From Avena insularis (Eukaryota; Streptophyta; Magnoliopsida; Poales; Poaceae), in the NCBI GenBank assembly GCA_023614405.1, contig CM042691.1, forward strand, positions 179,152,927 to 179,216,926: a stretch of 64,000 nt of DNA, written 5' to 3'. Both the position numbers and the translations under genes were made by a program. The notes beneath the pieces were generated by a model. That model saw only the letters and a list, made by a program, of their open reading frames with translations. It ran no database searches and was not told where the DNA came from. Within the stretch, counting starts at the first letter, position 1, and every line of letters begins with the position of its first letter. Shown here in pieces: positions 1 to 12,640 of the stretch.

Positions 1-2972
1 CGACGGCGAGAGGGTGTTGTTTGGCACGCACGTTGACGTGGCCTCAGCTTGCCACTGTCGGACTTCCTCGTCGAGGTTCTCAACTACTACGGTGTGCAAC
101 TTCATAATCTTCCTCCCAACTCTCTGCTCGAGCTTAGTACTCATGCAGCTTTGTGCAAGGGGTTTCTTGGCATTAGGCCAAGTCTCACCCTTTTCCGGTA
201 CTACTATGGTACTCGGAAGAATTCCATTAGTGCCGGTGTACCTTACATCACTGGCACCCTTAGCTTAGGGCTTAGGAGAAACCGAGTCTACCCTAGGATT
301 AACGCTAGTGAATCCGTCAAACATTGGGCCGGAACCTTCTTTTATCACAAGGATATTCCGGCTTCTGGAAAGGCGGAAGGTCTTCCGGCGTTCTCCTATG
401 GTGCCGTTCCCCACCAGAATTCATGGGACGCGGAGGCGCCGGAGCTGTCGGATATCTTGATCCTTGCCAATAGGAGGATTGAGTTTCTGATGAAGCATGA
501 GGGCCTTCGTGGATCCGACTTTATCCACTGCTAGCTGGAGCGCCGGATTCAACCTCTCCAGCACCATGGAGATCGCCTCATGCACCAGATCACGAGCGAC
601 AGGAAGCACAAGACGCGGGTCAGCTCGAGCCGGATGCTGGCGAAGAACTATAGGACCCTTATGCAATATTTGATCAAGGAAAGAGTGGAATGAAAGGTTC
701 CAGAAGTTTCCATGAAGATGTATACGCCCAACCGTCCCCTGACTCCGGTTAATATTTCAACTCTGCTTTTGCGTTTCGTCGTTCTTTCCTGCTCTTTCTC
801 CGAATCTATTTTTATTGATGCCTTTTTTACTTTGTTAGCTTGACAAACTCTCCGAGTTTGAGTTAGATCCACTAGAGGGCTATCCTTCAGACGATCCGGA
901 GGCGACGAAGGATGATGCGGTGCAAGAAGTTGCCGCCCTCGCCTCCAAGAAGCGCAAGTCGAAAGAAGTTGTTGTCACTGCTGGTAGCCAAGTGCTGCCA
1001 GTAGTTATAAAGTAAGCACCCTATCTTTTATTTTCAGTACTTTTGTTCCTTTATTTATTTCTAGAGAACACCTGATATTTAGGATTTTCTTGTTCTAGAG
1101 CTAAATCAGCTTTGAAGAGTAAGATCAAGCTGGACAGCAAGCCATCCAAGCAGATGCATCAGCAAAAGCTTGTTATCTCCCTTGCCGTGCCGCCATCAAC
1201 TCCATCTAGTACTCCATCAGCACATGAAGCTTCTGCCTCCCCTGATGATGGCAACGTCTCGAAAGCCCTGGTCACCATTGATGATCAGGCAACTAACAAG
1301 GGTGAACCCGTCAAGGGTAATGATCCCATGGTAATATATACATGAATGATGGATAAAGTGGCCGGCTCCGCTGTCTCTGGCCTGAAGAGGAAAGAGGAGG
1401 AAGAGATCCTCAGACTTGCTCAATCCAGTCTTGAGAAGCAAACCTTAACCCTAGAGGCAGTGAGCCAGGAGGAGGAGGACGTCAAGCTGGTCAGCCTCCT
1501 GGACCAAATTTTGGTCCAGGACGCTAAATTCGAATCTGGCGAACTCCCAACAATGGATCTTCCTTCCCTCACCCTTACCAAGAAGGTGTTTCACAGCACC
1601 AAGCTCGGATTTGAAAAGTTTCATCTGGAACACATTGTAAGTTTCCGATTCTTATTTGCATTTATTATCATATCCTCTAGTCCCAAGCATAAAGCCGGAT
1701 AAACATCGTTGGATCTGAGTTGATGCTTTTAGGTTGCAAAAGAACGATGTAGTGTAGCCCCCAAGGCTCGTGCTGTAATTTTACTTAGTTAAATTTGTAG
1801 CTCGAGTCTTAGTAGCCGTCTGACGGTATTCCGTCTCTAAACTTATAGAAAATTGCATCTTCCAACCAGGAATTGCTCAAGAACATTTGCAATAAACGCA
1901 AAGAAATCAAAGCTTTGCGCCTTGAGAATTCCAAGTTGGAAATTGAGAAAGATGAAGCAGAATATAAACTTTTCCGACTTCCTCTTTGTCAGTTATATTT
2001 TTGTCATAGTCAAACTTGTTTTGTCCGACTGATATTTTTTCCTTTGCAGAACTGTTGTGCCAGTCTAGCAAGATGGTGGAGCAATCCAAGAACTTCAAGG
2101 TCTTGGAAATAGAGAATGCTGAGCTTCGGGACAAGCTTGAGAAACTAACTTTAGAATCGGAGAAATCCGTAGCTTCTGTCCTGGAGTCAAGCAACCATGA
2201 GACCGTGAGGCTCAAGAAGCTCATAGCCCTCCGAGATAAGGAACTAGCTGATCTCAAGAAGGAGTTTGATATTCAGAGGGATCTTGCCCAGGCCACATCC
2301 AGTGAACAAAATAGCCCCGCAAGGAGCATGCTCAATGGAATCACTCTGTGCTAGGTAAGATTTCCGAATCTTTCTTTTTGTTGATTTTTTGACTTTCTTT
2401 TCAGTCGAATTTTGACTGTTTGGTTCTTTCCCAGCCCCCCTGAATCTTTCCGACTCTCCTACCTCCGAACCTCGCCTCGAGCACATTAAGCTTGTCAGAG
2501 ATATCTTGTACGACTTCTGCCAAACTCTTGAACAAGCTCACGAGTCTGTCAAGCTTTCCGACTTTCACACAATATGTCAGTGCACGAGGTGAGGGACAAG
2601 GTCAAGGAGATTCCGAAGCTTATCAAAGACTGAAAGATCTCCTATGATCGGACTGCTACTCAGACTGCTCTTACCATGGTGATGAGCCACCACAGCGAGA
2701 TGGAAATATGGCATGTCACTAAGGGTATTGCCGAGGATGATGATGAGGGTAATCCACAGGACATCAAGGCCATACAAGAGTCTTGTGCAGGTTATGCTTG
2801 TTGTGTGGCGGATATGACCAACTATATGATGCCGTTCCTCGAATCCGTCGCTGCACCTCCCTCGCCCCAAGAGCCATAAGCCAGCATTGCTTCCGAGTCT
2901 GAGATCCAGCGTGAAAATGCTGTCGACTCCAGCGCTCCACCTGCTTCATCACCACCTGAATCTGCAGCATAA
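1..2972 (+). pseudogene. Antisense extra gene (aORF) of element A, Transposase_28-like, broken
   Basis: The N-terminal part (1-534 and on to about 690) matches the grass 'putative gypsy type transposon' family (PF04195), with features such as LCKGFLGIRPSLTLFRYYY and AVPHQNSW. The name is historical and no transposase chemistry is established. Inferred exons follow at about 840-1010, 1100-1635, 1870-1965, 2050-2354 and 2430-2972, separated by AT-rich introns with GTAAG-type donors (1012, 1636) and TAG/CAG acceptors. The later exons are Lys/Glu-rich and predicted coiled coil. In-frame stops at 532-534 and 2877-2879 and a break near 1345 make it a pseudogene; the likely natural stop is 2970-2972. 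The start is outside the window. It lies antisense to pol, as in Grande/RIRE2-type elements. Confidence 0.75.
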
Positions 2973-3589
2973 GCAGTTTTTATGCATTATTCTGAACTTA
3001 CGGCAATGTAATTATGGAAACAATGTTTTATTTGTGCTGGTCTTGTAAAAACTAATGCTTTTACTATCATAGCACTTTATGCTTACATATTTTTTATGCA
3101 TGTGCTTGAAAATTTCTGAAGCACTTTGTGTTTTTATGCCTATACATGTCATTTTATCTAGCTCTCTGCTTCGTCCCTTTCATGGGTCGGCCAACCTTTA
3201 GCACGGAAACTTTGCTGAGCAACGGTGCGCAATTGCTAAACCAGTTTAAACATGGAAACAAAGCCGGCTTCCAGTACCAACAACTCATTACTCGTAAAAT
3301 TACTGCGTCTAAGTAATCAGATAAAAAACCAAAGTATAGACAATAAATTAAATTTTGTACCCTAAGGTAACACTTTTAGATATTCAAAAATCATAACCAG
3401 AATGAACATAAAGTACTTTCAATCATTTTGGGATTTAAAAAAAATGACTTGATCTTTTGGAAATAAGATGGCAAAAACTTCTCAAAGATAACATATGAGG
3501 AAACCAACACTTTATTTCACTTTGAACATGTACATATATGATTACAAGGAAATATAACTAAGAATAGAAGGGACATAGCTGTGCAATAT
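2973..3589. other. Spacer between the converging aORF and pol of element A
   Basis: This AT-rich stretch of about 600 bases lies between the end of the plus-strand antisense gene and the end of the minus-strand pol. It should hold the 3' ends of both transcripts. Near 3005-3060 it has a TGTAAT...TTTTATTTGTGCTGG stretch that looks like a plant 3' UTR. I see no credible coding sequence; short open frames here are chance. Confidence 0.5.
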
Positions 3590-4843
3590 TCCATGGATGG
3601 TCTATTTCATCCGGGTCTCTGCTGCCACCAGCTCTCTTTCTCTTCTAAGTATCAGGTCTTTCCTTGACTGGTCTCATATCGGTTAAATAATATGACCAAT
3701 TATGCAGAACTCTGCTAACCATAAAAGGTCCTTCCCAAATCGGGAGAGTGTGTGCTTTATTTTTTGCACAAGTCGGAGAACCAAATCACCTTTTCTGAAA
3801 GAATGGTTTTGCACTCTCTGACTATGATACTTGCACAACTTCTGCTAATAGGCTATAGATCTCTGCTCAGCAACGACGCGTACTTATTCGATTATATCGA
3901 GATCATCTTGTCAAGAAACTTCTGCATCTTCTTTGATATACGCTTTGACTCGTGGAGACTGATGAATTAGATCACTTGGAAGAACTTCTTCTGCACCATA
4001 GACCAATCAGAAAGGAGTATAGCCGGTTGATCTGTTAGGAGTTGTACGTAAGCTCCATATCATAGACGGTAATTCTTCCACCCAAGCCCCCGCCGCCGAC
4101 GAAGTGGTGCCTCGAGGCGAGGTCCAATTCCTTGTAAAATAAGGTCATTAGTTCTTTCGACTTGTCCATTAGCTTGTGGATGTGCGACTGATGCAATATC
4201 GAGTCGGATCCCTTGTTCTTCACAGAATTCGGCAAGTTCACCCATGAAAAAATTGCTCCCGTTGTCAGTAATTATACTGTGCAGATATCCGGATTGGATG
4301 ATCACATCCTCGACGAACTTTCTGGTTGTGGCTCCATCGCAACTTGTTATAGGTTTAGCCTCAATCCACTTTGTAAATTTATCCACCATCACTAGTAGGT
4401 CAGTAAATCCACATTTTGCCGTGTGAAACGACCCTACCATATCAAGCCCACAGACCGCGAATGACCATGTAATAGGGATTGTTCGCAGTTGTTCAGCCGG
4501 AACATGTGCATGATGAGCGTACTTTTGGCAGCCTCTGCACGTTTTGACCAGTTTATAGCCATCTGCCTTAGCTGTAAGCCAAAAGAATCCGTGTCGAAAA
4601 GCTTTTGCCACTAAGGATCTGGCTGCAGCATGATGACCACACTCGCCTTCGTGGATTTCTCTTAAGATTTCCACTCCTTCTTCCAAAGAAATACATCGCT
4701 GAAACACGCCAGAAACACTCCGCTTATAGAGCTCACCATTTATTATAGTGTAGGCTTTTGCTCGTCGAACAATATGCCGGCTCAAGACTTTGTCTTCGGG
4801 TAGTTTTCTGTCTATCAGGAAATCCAGATAGGGTTTTGTCCAT
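3590..4843 (-). pseudogene. Integrase of gypsy element A, broken in its C-terminus
   Basis: The zinc-binding N-domain (GHHAAARSLVAKAFRHG then CRGCQKYAH) is followed by the catalytic core. Its three acidic residues are all visible: D in GLDMVG, D in ITDNGSNF and E in NGQVERTN. Integrase inserts the cDNA copy into host DNA. The frame opens at 4785 and runs to 4060, with frameshifts near 4090-4130. The C-terminal part can be followed as fragments to about 3590 (IWEGPFMV, YYLTDMRPVKERP). The core is intact but the tail is broken, so a functional product is unlikely. Confidence 0.88.
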
Positions 4844-5849
4844 CTAGGAATTATAGCCAGAACTGCTATTTAAAGGTGAGTCGGATTTCGTCGGATAGTC
4901 CTCATCAACTCCAACTATGGAGGGGACCCTTAAATGCTCTAAGAAAGCACCATCCGGTACTTGTTTCCGTGTAGAGCCTATCCTTGATAGAGCATCCGCT
5001 TCCTCATTTTCTGCTCGAGGGATGTGTTGAACCTCAAAACCCTCGAACGATTTACATGGTTCATCCACAACAACTTTGTATGCTGCCATGTGCTTGTTTG
5101 CGTTGCAGATATCAGATACTTGTTGAGCAACTAAATCCGAGTCTCCGTAACACATGATTCTTGATATGCCAATGTTTTTGGCCATGTGTATTCCATGCAA
5201 CAGTGCTTCATACTCGGCAATATTGTTGTTTGCCGTGAAGTGTATTTGCAACACATAGAACAACTTATCTCCTTGGGGTGATTTGAGCACCACACCAGCC
5301 CCCGAGCCTCCTCGTGCTTTTTATCCGTCAAAGTGAAGGGTCCAAAATTCCGAGTCTGGAGGCTGCGTTTTCTGTCGTCTCTGTCCAATCAACAACAAAG
5401 TCAGCAAGTATTTGGGACGTGATTGCTATACATGGTTAGTACTCAATGTCAAAAGTTGCAATCTCTATTCCCCACTTTGCGACACGTCCTGTGGCGTCGT
5501 GGTTCCTGATTATATCTCGCAGGGGAGAGGTGCTCACCACTGTGATCTTGTGCTCTTGAAAATAGTGGCGTAGCTTTCTGGATGCAAAGAACACTCCATA
5601 GGCTAGCTTTTGATGGTGTGGATACCGTTGTTTTGATTCTATGAGGACCTCACTCAGATAATAAGTTGGCCGCTGCACCTTATGCTCGTGGCCTTCTTCC
5701 TCGTGCTCCACTACTGTTACCACACTTATGACCTTGTTGGTCGCTGCAATGTAGAGTAACATAGGTTCCTGAGGTTCTGGCACTGCGAGAACTGGTGGGT
5801 TTGAAAGGAGATCTTTCAAACTTTGCAGGGTAGCTTCAGCTTCCTGAGT
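4844..5849 (-). pseudogene. RNase H plus second (archaeal-type) RNase H of element A
   Basis: Two RNase H units lie in tandem. The first (5819-5436) is the usual gypsy RT-linked RNase H, including YYLSEVL, LAYGVFFASRKLRHYF and KWGIEI. The second (about 5390-4844) has the pattern of the additional archaeal/plant-type RNase H: a D-G start, NNIAEYEALLHG, CYGDSDLVAQQV and ENEEADALSRIGS. Dual RNase H is a hallmark of the Tat lineage. A stop or frameshift near 5290-5436 separates them. Both would act on RNA-DNA hybrids during reverse transcription. Confidence 0.85.
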
Positions 5850-6971
5850 CTAGATAAATTTGTCTATTTTCTTCAAGAGTTTGTACAAAGGTGCGACTCT
5901 TTCACCGAGCCGGCTGACGAACCGACTCACTGCTGCAATGCAACTAGTGAGACGATATACGTCCTCCAGGCGAGTCGGCCTGGTAATATTTAGTATAGCC
6001 TTGATTTTGTCCCGGTTCACCTCTATGCCTCGCTCAGAGACGATGAAACCTAACAATTTTCCGGCTGGAATTCCAAAGAAACACTTCTTCGGATTTAGCA
6101 TCATATTGAATTTTCGTAGACTAGCAAATGTTTCATCCAAGTCGAAAATTAAAGTTTCCTTCTTTTTGGACATAACTGCTATGTCGTCTACGTATACATG
6201 GACATTGCATCTGATTTGGTCGTTGAGACAATGTTGCATACTATGTTGATATGTTGCTCTTGCATTCTTTAAACCAAAAGGCATAGTTTTGTAGCAGAAG
6301 GTTCCAAAAGGAGTGACGAAATATGTCTTAATTTGATCCAACTTTTTCATCGGTATTTGGTGATATCCAGAATATGCGTCGAGAAAATAAAGTAGTTCCG
6401 ACCCTGCCATTGAGTCGATAACTTGATTGATTCTTGGCAAAGGAAACGGATCTTTTGGGCATGCCTTGTTCAAAGCGGTATAATCAACACACATCCTTAA
6501 ATCAATGGTGTCCTTTTTAGGGACGAGTGTAGGATTTGCCACCCAATCTGTGTGGATGACCTCTGTTATAAAATCCGCTAATTCTAGTCGGGATAATTCC
6601 TTGGCTATTTCTTTGCGCTTTTCATCACCAAACCGTCGTAAAGACTGTTTGACGGGTTTAGCGTCAGGGTACACATTAAGAGAGTGCTCGGAAAGTTTCC
6701 TAGGTACTCCGGTCATGTCAGAAGGCTGCCATGCGAAGATATCACTATTAGATTTGAGGAACTCGACGAGCGCACTTTCCTATGTGTGGCCTAAGCCTAC
6801 CGCTATGTTCGTCATCTTGGAGGGATCATCTTTCTTCAGCGATGTTTTCTTTGACTCTTCCGATGCCTTGAACTGCAAACTTGGCTTCAGCACCTCTTTA
6901 TTCGTAACGGGCATCTCGGACGGATTGATGGTCTTCTTGATCTCCTGGTACTCCTGGGCGTGCAGCACGGC
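5850..6971 (-). pseudogene. Reverse transcriptase of element A
   Basis: A 288-codon open frame (6716-5850) covers the whole RT palm and fingers. It includes LRMCVDYTALNKACPKDPFPLP, the catalytic D in LDAYSGYHQI, FGLKNARATYQ, the YVDD box and LLGFIVSERGIEV. No stop occurs inside this frame. The stretch to 6971 upstream is the protease-RT linker in another frame. The RT is the best-preserved part of A, but it cannot be made as part of one polyprotein because its neighbours are out of frame. Confidence 0.9.
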
Positions 6972-8046
6972 TTAGGCGAAGGCAGCAGATCCTTTGTCGC
7001 ACTCTCGCGCCTTCCTCGGATTTACACGTACGGTGATTACGCCCTTTGGACCTGGAAGTTTGATCATGTTGTAGATGTAACAGGGACGAGCCATGAACAC
7101 CCAGTAAGCCAGACGTTCGAAGATGGCGTGGTAAGCACTTTTGAACGGTACCACCTCAAAAGAGAGTGGCTCGGTCCGATAATTGTCTCGGGTTCCAAAT
7201 GTCACGTCCAGAGTAATCTCACCCAGAGAATCCGCCTGTCTCCCTGGTACAATGCCATGGAAAGTGACACTGCTGTAACTCAACTGGCTCTCGTGTAGTT
7301 TCATGCGGTGGAGAGTCTTGATGTAGAGGATGTTAATGCTGCTTCCACAGTCCATGAATGTTTTAGAACTCATAGCCATCAATAAGAGGATTAACGACCA
7401 GAGGGTACTTTCCCCGATGATGTGTTTTCCTCGGGTGATCTGAACGATCAAAGGTGATGGTTACCTCCGACCAGTGCAGAAATTGTGGAACAGCCAGAAC
7501 CGTGGCATTGAGCTCACGAAGAACCGCCTTATTATCTCTAGCAGGTTGGGATCCAAGGAAGCATACGTATGTGTCTCTCTTAGTTAGAAACGTCATCTTT
7601 CCATCCGACCTGGGTTCTGCAACGGCTTCCGCTTCTTCCATGTCAGAATCTTTCTTGGGCTCCTTTCCTTTGTCGGAATTTTTCTTTCCTTTTCGTCGCT
7701 TGGATCTGTAGCCAGCGGATTCATCTTTATTAATGTCGTCATTGAAACGACACTCGGCATTTGAGTGGGTTGATCCTCCGTTACTATCCAAGTGGTGGAC
7801 ACAGGGATTATTGGCAATGTTGGCCCAGGTATAGGTTTTTCCAGGTTGCTGATCTCCTCTGCCCTGGATTCGGGAAGTTCCACGGCCTCTACCCCGACCG
7901 CCTCCGCGCCCTCCTCGTCCTCCAGATCCGAATGTTGCGTTGACAGCTGTGTTGTCCGGAGCTGGCTTTTTGTCCGAGGTGTTCTTGTGCTTCTGAGTTT
8001 GTTTTTGTTGTTTGGCCGCGTTGGGATTGGCCAGAATATTTAGCAT
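6972..8046 (-). pseudogene. Gag zinc finger and protease of element A
   Basis: The frame from 8046 to 7363 starts with the end of gag: an RGG-rich stretch (GRGGRGGGRGRGRG) and a zinc-binding segment CVHHLDSNGG...HSNAEC. The retropepsin follows in the next frame (7451-6972). Its active site reads D-C-G-S-S-I-N at 7344-7352, then FHGIVPGRQADSLGEI and LPGPKGVITV. A frame change near 7370-7450 separates the two. The Cys between Asp and Gly is unusual for a retropepsin, and element B has it too. Confidence 0.82.
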
Positions 8047-9928
8047 CCCTACTGAATCATCATCGGCATCAGCATATTTGCTTGCCGTTTCTATTATTTA
8101 TCCCAAATCTGTGACTTGGTCACGCTTCAGCCTGTGACGTAAAAGTCCTACTGGGAGTCCTAAAATAAAAGCTTCTATCGCAGTTTGCTCGTTTAATCCT
8201 TCGCAGGAGTTTTTCGTGTCAATCCAGCGTCCGAGGTAATCCAGACAGGTTTCTCCAGGTCTTTGTGTGCAACGCTGCAAGTCTTCGTTTGTGCAGGGCC
8301 TCCTGTATGTTCCCTCGAAGTTTGAAAAGAACGCACTTTGCATATCATACCAGTTGTGAATTGAATTCTCTGGCAGTTCATTGAGCCATGATCGAGCCGT
8401 CTTCCTTAGCATGAGCAGGAGATATCGGACTGCAACCAGGTTCTTTCCTCCTTTGGTGATGCAGCAGGCCTGGAAGAAATCTTGGAGCCAGGTGTCTGGC
8501 CGAGCTGTGCCATCATAGGGCTAAATGTGTTTGGAAATACCAAAGTCAACCGGGAATTTTGTCTGACATATGCGTGGTCCAAAACACTTGGGTCCCACAT
8601 ACACGTCTTCTTACTCATACCGCCGCGCTTATATGTTTGATTCAATGAGATGGTGAGCGTCGTTTGGCGATAGAGATCTGCGTCTTGGAGGCTCACAGCT
8701 TCTGTGCGGCGGAGTCGGATTTCTGCTTCTCCTTTCACCATTGCCGCCTCCGCCCCTGCGGCTTCCATGGGTACGTCTGGATCCTTCATGGTCGCTGCTA
8801 GAAGGCGATGGTGGCCCTGGTGGATTATTTCCGGATGGATTACGTGGTGGTGGAGGTGGAGCCTCATTATGCTGACTCTGATGTCTGTTTCTTCGGGCAT
8901 CGTCCCTACTTGATTCAGGATGATCCGTATCATCTCTTCGTCCAGTGTTGCCAGCCGGATGACTTGGTGGTGGCATCCTTAGCCGATCTTGCTCCTCTTG
9001 CTGGCGGCGTGTTTCCGGGTATTCTCTATAGCGGTTGTTTTGCCGACGATGGTCCTGATGAGGAACCATTGCCCTGATGGCGTCTTTGGACGCAGCCGGA
9101 ATATCTCTTGCCCAGTCACATGCTGGCCGGCGAGAGTGGCCGTTTGAGCATGTTCTTGAATTCTCTTCTTCTCCACGGGGATGATAGCGTTGAGTCGTAT
9201 CCCTGCAAAGCCTTACGCCAGCGCTTTGGTCAGCGCCAGTGTGGCAAACCTCGGACTTTGAGGCCAGCTTGCCACTAAATGACGAGGCCGTTTTCTGCTA
9301 CTTTAATCCTTTGTCCAGCACTACGACGCACTGCTGGACCTGCTACGGAGACGGATTGTTGGCGAGGATGGCTTGAGCTGCAGCGGCGTTTTCCAACGGC
9401 GTGTTGTAGACTCGGATCTTCTCTCCATATTTTTCGTCGAATAAATCTTTGTGGATATCCAGGTTCTTGTTAGCAATAAACGGACCTCCCCTTGTCTTGT
9501 TTGGATGTTGCTTGAAATCTGACTGGTATTTGCCAGGATCACTGTCTAACTGATGCCTCATCTCGATGATGCGCACGACCTCTTCAAGTAGAAATAGGCG
9601 GTTCTTTCCAGGTCCTCAGCCCTTTTCTCCAGCGCCTCCGGTGTGAGATACGAAGCCGTTGGGATTGGAATTGTGAGAGCATCTCCGTAAATTTTACGTG
9701 CAGCCTTGGTGACGACGTGTCCATCCATAGGAGGGTTGATCGGGGTGGTATTAATCGGATCTCCGTCCTGATTCTCCATCTCGATCTCTTCATCAACTTT
9801 TTCTTCGTTGGTTTCTTCGACGTCCGGCTCTGCCAATGTCGTATTTTTATTCTTCTTTTTCTTTGACCGCCCAGTAGCCTTAACGTGCGTACCAGTGGCA
9901 AAGACAACTTTTTGTCCGGTACCGGGGG
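8047..9928 (-). pseudogene. Central gag of element A
   Basis: This holds several overlapping broken frames. The stretch 9928-9560 is an acidic and Lys-rich linker (EETNEEKVDEEIEMEN). The stretch 9069-8629 is a Pro/Arg/Ser-rich low-complexity region. The stretch 8600-8098 is the capsid-like retrotransposon gag domain (RKTARSWLNELPENSIHNW, CLDYLGRWIDTKNSC, AIEAFILGLP). Gag forms the particle that packages element RNA. Multiple stops and shifts are present, and the copia insertion cuts the gene at 9928. Confidence 0.8.
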
Positions 9929-11586
9929 ATAAGGGAATATGCCCTAAGAGGCAATAATAAAGTGGTTATTAAGTATATTCAAGGTATATGATAGATGTTT
10001 ATTTTGCATGCTATAATTGTATTAATACGGAAACATTAATACATGTGTGTTTAATAAACAAACATAAAGTTCCTAGTTATGCCTTTGTCATAAACTAGCT
10101 CGTTGATTAACAAGATGATCAAGGTTTCCTAATCATAGACATTGGATATTGTTAATAACGAGGTCACGACATTAGTGTAATGGTGTGATGAACATTCATC
10201 CGAAGTATAACACTACGATCAAAGTCATTGAGTTTATATTGCTATAACAACATACGAAGTGATGCTAATCCTTAGACCATGAGATCATGTCAATCACTAA
10301 CACCGGAAGAGTATCTTGATAACATCAAACTTCACACTGTAACAGGGTGATTATAAAGATGGGTTCAGTACTACTAAAGTGTTATGTTGAGGCCCATGGA
10401 TCAAGAGTGGAATTTGTTCATCCTGATGACGGATAGATATGATCTAGGCCCTCTCGATGATATTACATTGATTAGCTTGCAAGCAAGTGATTTGATCACT
10501 AGGATGTTATATCACGGGAACAAGAAAAGAGTACATGTCAATAACGAGATCAAACTAGGTATGGAGATACCGATGATCGAATCTCGGACATGTAATATAT
10601 CGTGAAACAAAAGGATTAAGATACTAGCGTAAAATGTTCTCGCGATCAGAAGAAAGTAATCGCTGAATGTGTGGGAGTCAGTATGGATCTCCAGGTTCCG
10701 CTTCTAATTATTGATCTGAGAGGGGTCTCGATCATGTCTGCATTATCCGCGAAGCGTAGGGTGACACATTTAAGAGACACCGACATCCATTTGGAGAAAA
10801 AGTTTCATGCCGGAAAGAATAACAAGCGCAGAAATTTATTTCACTAGATACTGAAACAGGTTTTCAGGTGAAATTGTAGAAAGTGTTTTTGCATGTGAAA
10901 TGAAATACTAGCAAGGGGTTATATGTGGATGTTTGTCATTAAAGTAATTGACAAAATTCTGAATAAATAAAAGGAGTTTTATTTAATGAGAGTTTGCATT
11001 AAATTTGGTGGAAATTTAATGGGATGTTGAGTGGGTTTTTGAGTGGAGGGAATTGAAAGACATTTGTGTGAGTGGAGTGTCCACCCACATGAATGAAGGA
11101 GGGTAGGGGCAGCCCCCATTGACCGCGGACACCCCCTTGGGTGCCCCCCTCCTCCTATAAAAGGAGCCCCCTCTCCTCTCTCTCACTCACACCTCCTCGT
11201 GAAGGATCTCTCTCCCCCTCTAGGATTTATCCCACATGGTCTCGGACTAGCGAGATACATGTTCCCGGTGGCTATTCGGCAAGAAAGAGTTGTGCTTCCG
11301 CTGCATTGCAGGAGCGAGGAGGCGGAGGTTGCCCGGTGCCTTGAACGTGTGTGTGAGCACAGATGCGCCGCTGATTTGCGGCGCTAGGACTTCCTCTCAA
11401 TCTTGAGATCGGCAAGAGATCGTCTACATCAACCACGCGTTCAACATCGTTAAGCTTTGTTGGTCTTCAAGGGTATGTTCTCTACGGATGTATATCCGCC
11501 CGTTGCTTGTATCTAGTAGATAGATCTTGGTACATAGTTGTTCCCATCGTAGGCAATTTTTTGTTTTCTTTGCTGCGAACCCTACA
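9929..11586 (+). repeat. 5' LTR of the copia element
   Basis: It matches 32486-34143 along its whole length and ends in CCCTACA just before the primer site. The 3' copy starts TGAAGGG; here the first bases read ATAAGGG, so the terminal TG is lost. By eye there are about 20 differences in the first 400 aligned bases. Confidence 0.93.
11156..11164 (+). promoter_or_regulatory. TATA box of the copia 5' LTR
   Basis: TATAAAAGG lies in a C-rich context about 430 bases before the LTR end, followed by a CT-rich tract typical of plant start regions. The same box is at 33712-33720 in the 3' LTR. Confidence 0.7.
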
Positions 11587-11587
11587 G

Positions 11588-11600
11588 TGGTATCATAGCC
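11588..11600 (+). other. Primer binding site (initiator tRNA-Met type) of the copia element
   Basis: TGGTATCATAGCC begins two bases after the LTR end. It matches the usual copia site TGGTATCAGAGC except for one change, and fixes the LTR boundary at 11586. Confidence 0.88.
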
Positions 11601-12640
11601 GAATCTATGCATAGATGCTTTGCATGGGTAGTACACATATGAGTATGTGGGCAATGATGATCATGTTATTGCTTCTTAGTTGTACTTTGGATATTGGTGG
11701 CATAGTGGGATGAAGCGTCCCGAACAAACTTTACATGTCCTTGCACATGAGACATGTTCCACGCTTGGCATGCAACTAGTTTTGCATAAGTGGCTAGCGG
11801 GTGTCTGTCTCTCCTACTATAGTCAATATATAATTTGCAACGAGTTTTTAACAATTTGGTTATCCTCGTTGTGGTTCATGTTCGTAGGTAAGAACGGTTC
11901 TATCTTCGAACGCCCTAAGCCACGTAAAACTTGCAATGGATAAATTAGAGGCGTCTATTTTAGATTGTATCTGGGCTAGTGTCATGATATGGTGATGTTG
12001 TAAGTATAAGTATAAGTTGATACTCTTACAACACACATAACGTGTAAGTTCCATAGACCTTGGCCTTACACATAGAGGTATGATAGTGATCATACCACGA
12101 TGCACATGATGGAGATCAAGTGCAAGAACCATATCATCACTTATAAACATGTGATGTTTATTGCATCTTATATTGCTTGTTTGGCATTTTTTATTAGCTT
12201 AATAAGATGATCCCTCATTTAGATATCAAAATAAGAATGTGTTATTCCTTAAGTATGCACCGATTATGTTTCTTCGCTCCAAGACATCACGTGATGATCG
12301 GGTGTTCTTGGATCCACGATCATACTTCAGGTGTAAGACAGTTACCCACGCGAATACTAAGGTTCTTACTTGGCGAGCCTAGCATGTACAGACATGGCCT
12401 CGGAACACGGACTAAAAGGTTAAGCATGAGTCATATGGTAGATATGATGCCCATTTGATGCTCGCCTTTGAAGCTACACTGACTCACGTGATGATCGGAC
12501 TTGGTGTAGTGGATTTGGTTCATGTAATCACCAAAAACACACGAGGGATGTCGTTTTTGAGTGGGAGTTCATACTTAATTTGGATTAGTTGAACTCAATC
12601 TATCATAAACTTAGTCTAAACTTTACAAATTCTGTTGTAG
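11601..12640 (+). other. Untranslated leader of the copia element
   Basis: About 1 kb lies between the primer site and the gag ATG. This length is normal for Angela/BARE-type elements, whose leader carries packaging and translation signals. I see no coding sequence. Short repeats of GTGATGATCGG occur at 12289 and 12487. Confidence 0.6.

Larger units (their letters stand above)
1..9928 (-). mobile_element. Tat-lineage Ty3/gypsy element A, left part (3' portion)
   Basis: This is the downstream portion of a minus-strand gypsy element. Reading right to left it holds gag, protease, RT, RNase H, a second RNase H and integrase, followed by an antisense gene on the plus strand. The order protease-RT-RNase H-integrase defines gypsy. 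The second RNase H and the antisense gene define the Tat lineage. The 3' LTR is not in the window and should lie to the left. The element is cut at 9928/9929 by the copia element and resumes at 34144. I could not find a clean 5-bp duplication at that junction: the first bases of the copia LTR are altered there, which suggests a small loss. Confidence 0.9.

Noticed and set aside
1..700. A true DNA transposase gene, as the family name Transposase_28 suggests
   Set aside because: The domain sits antisense between pol and the 3' LTR of gypsy elements. No DDE-type motif or TIR context is visible, and the name is historical.
12207..12458. 83-codon frame in the copia leader
   Set aside because: It lies in the known untranslated leader and lacks similarity to copia proteins.
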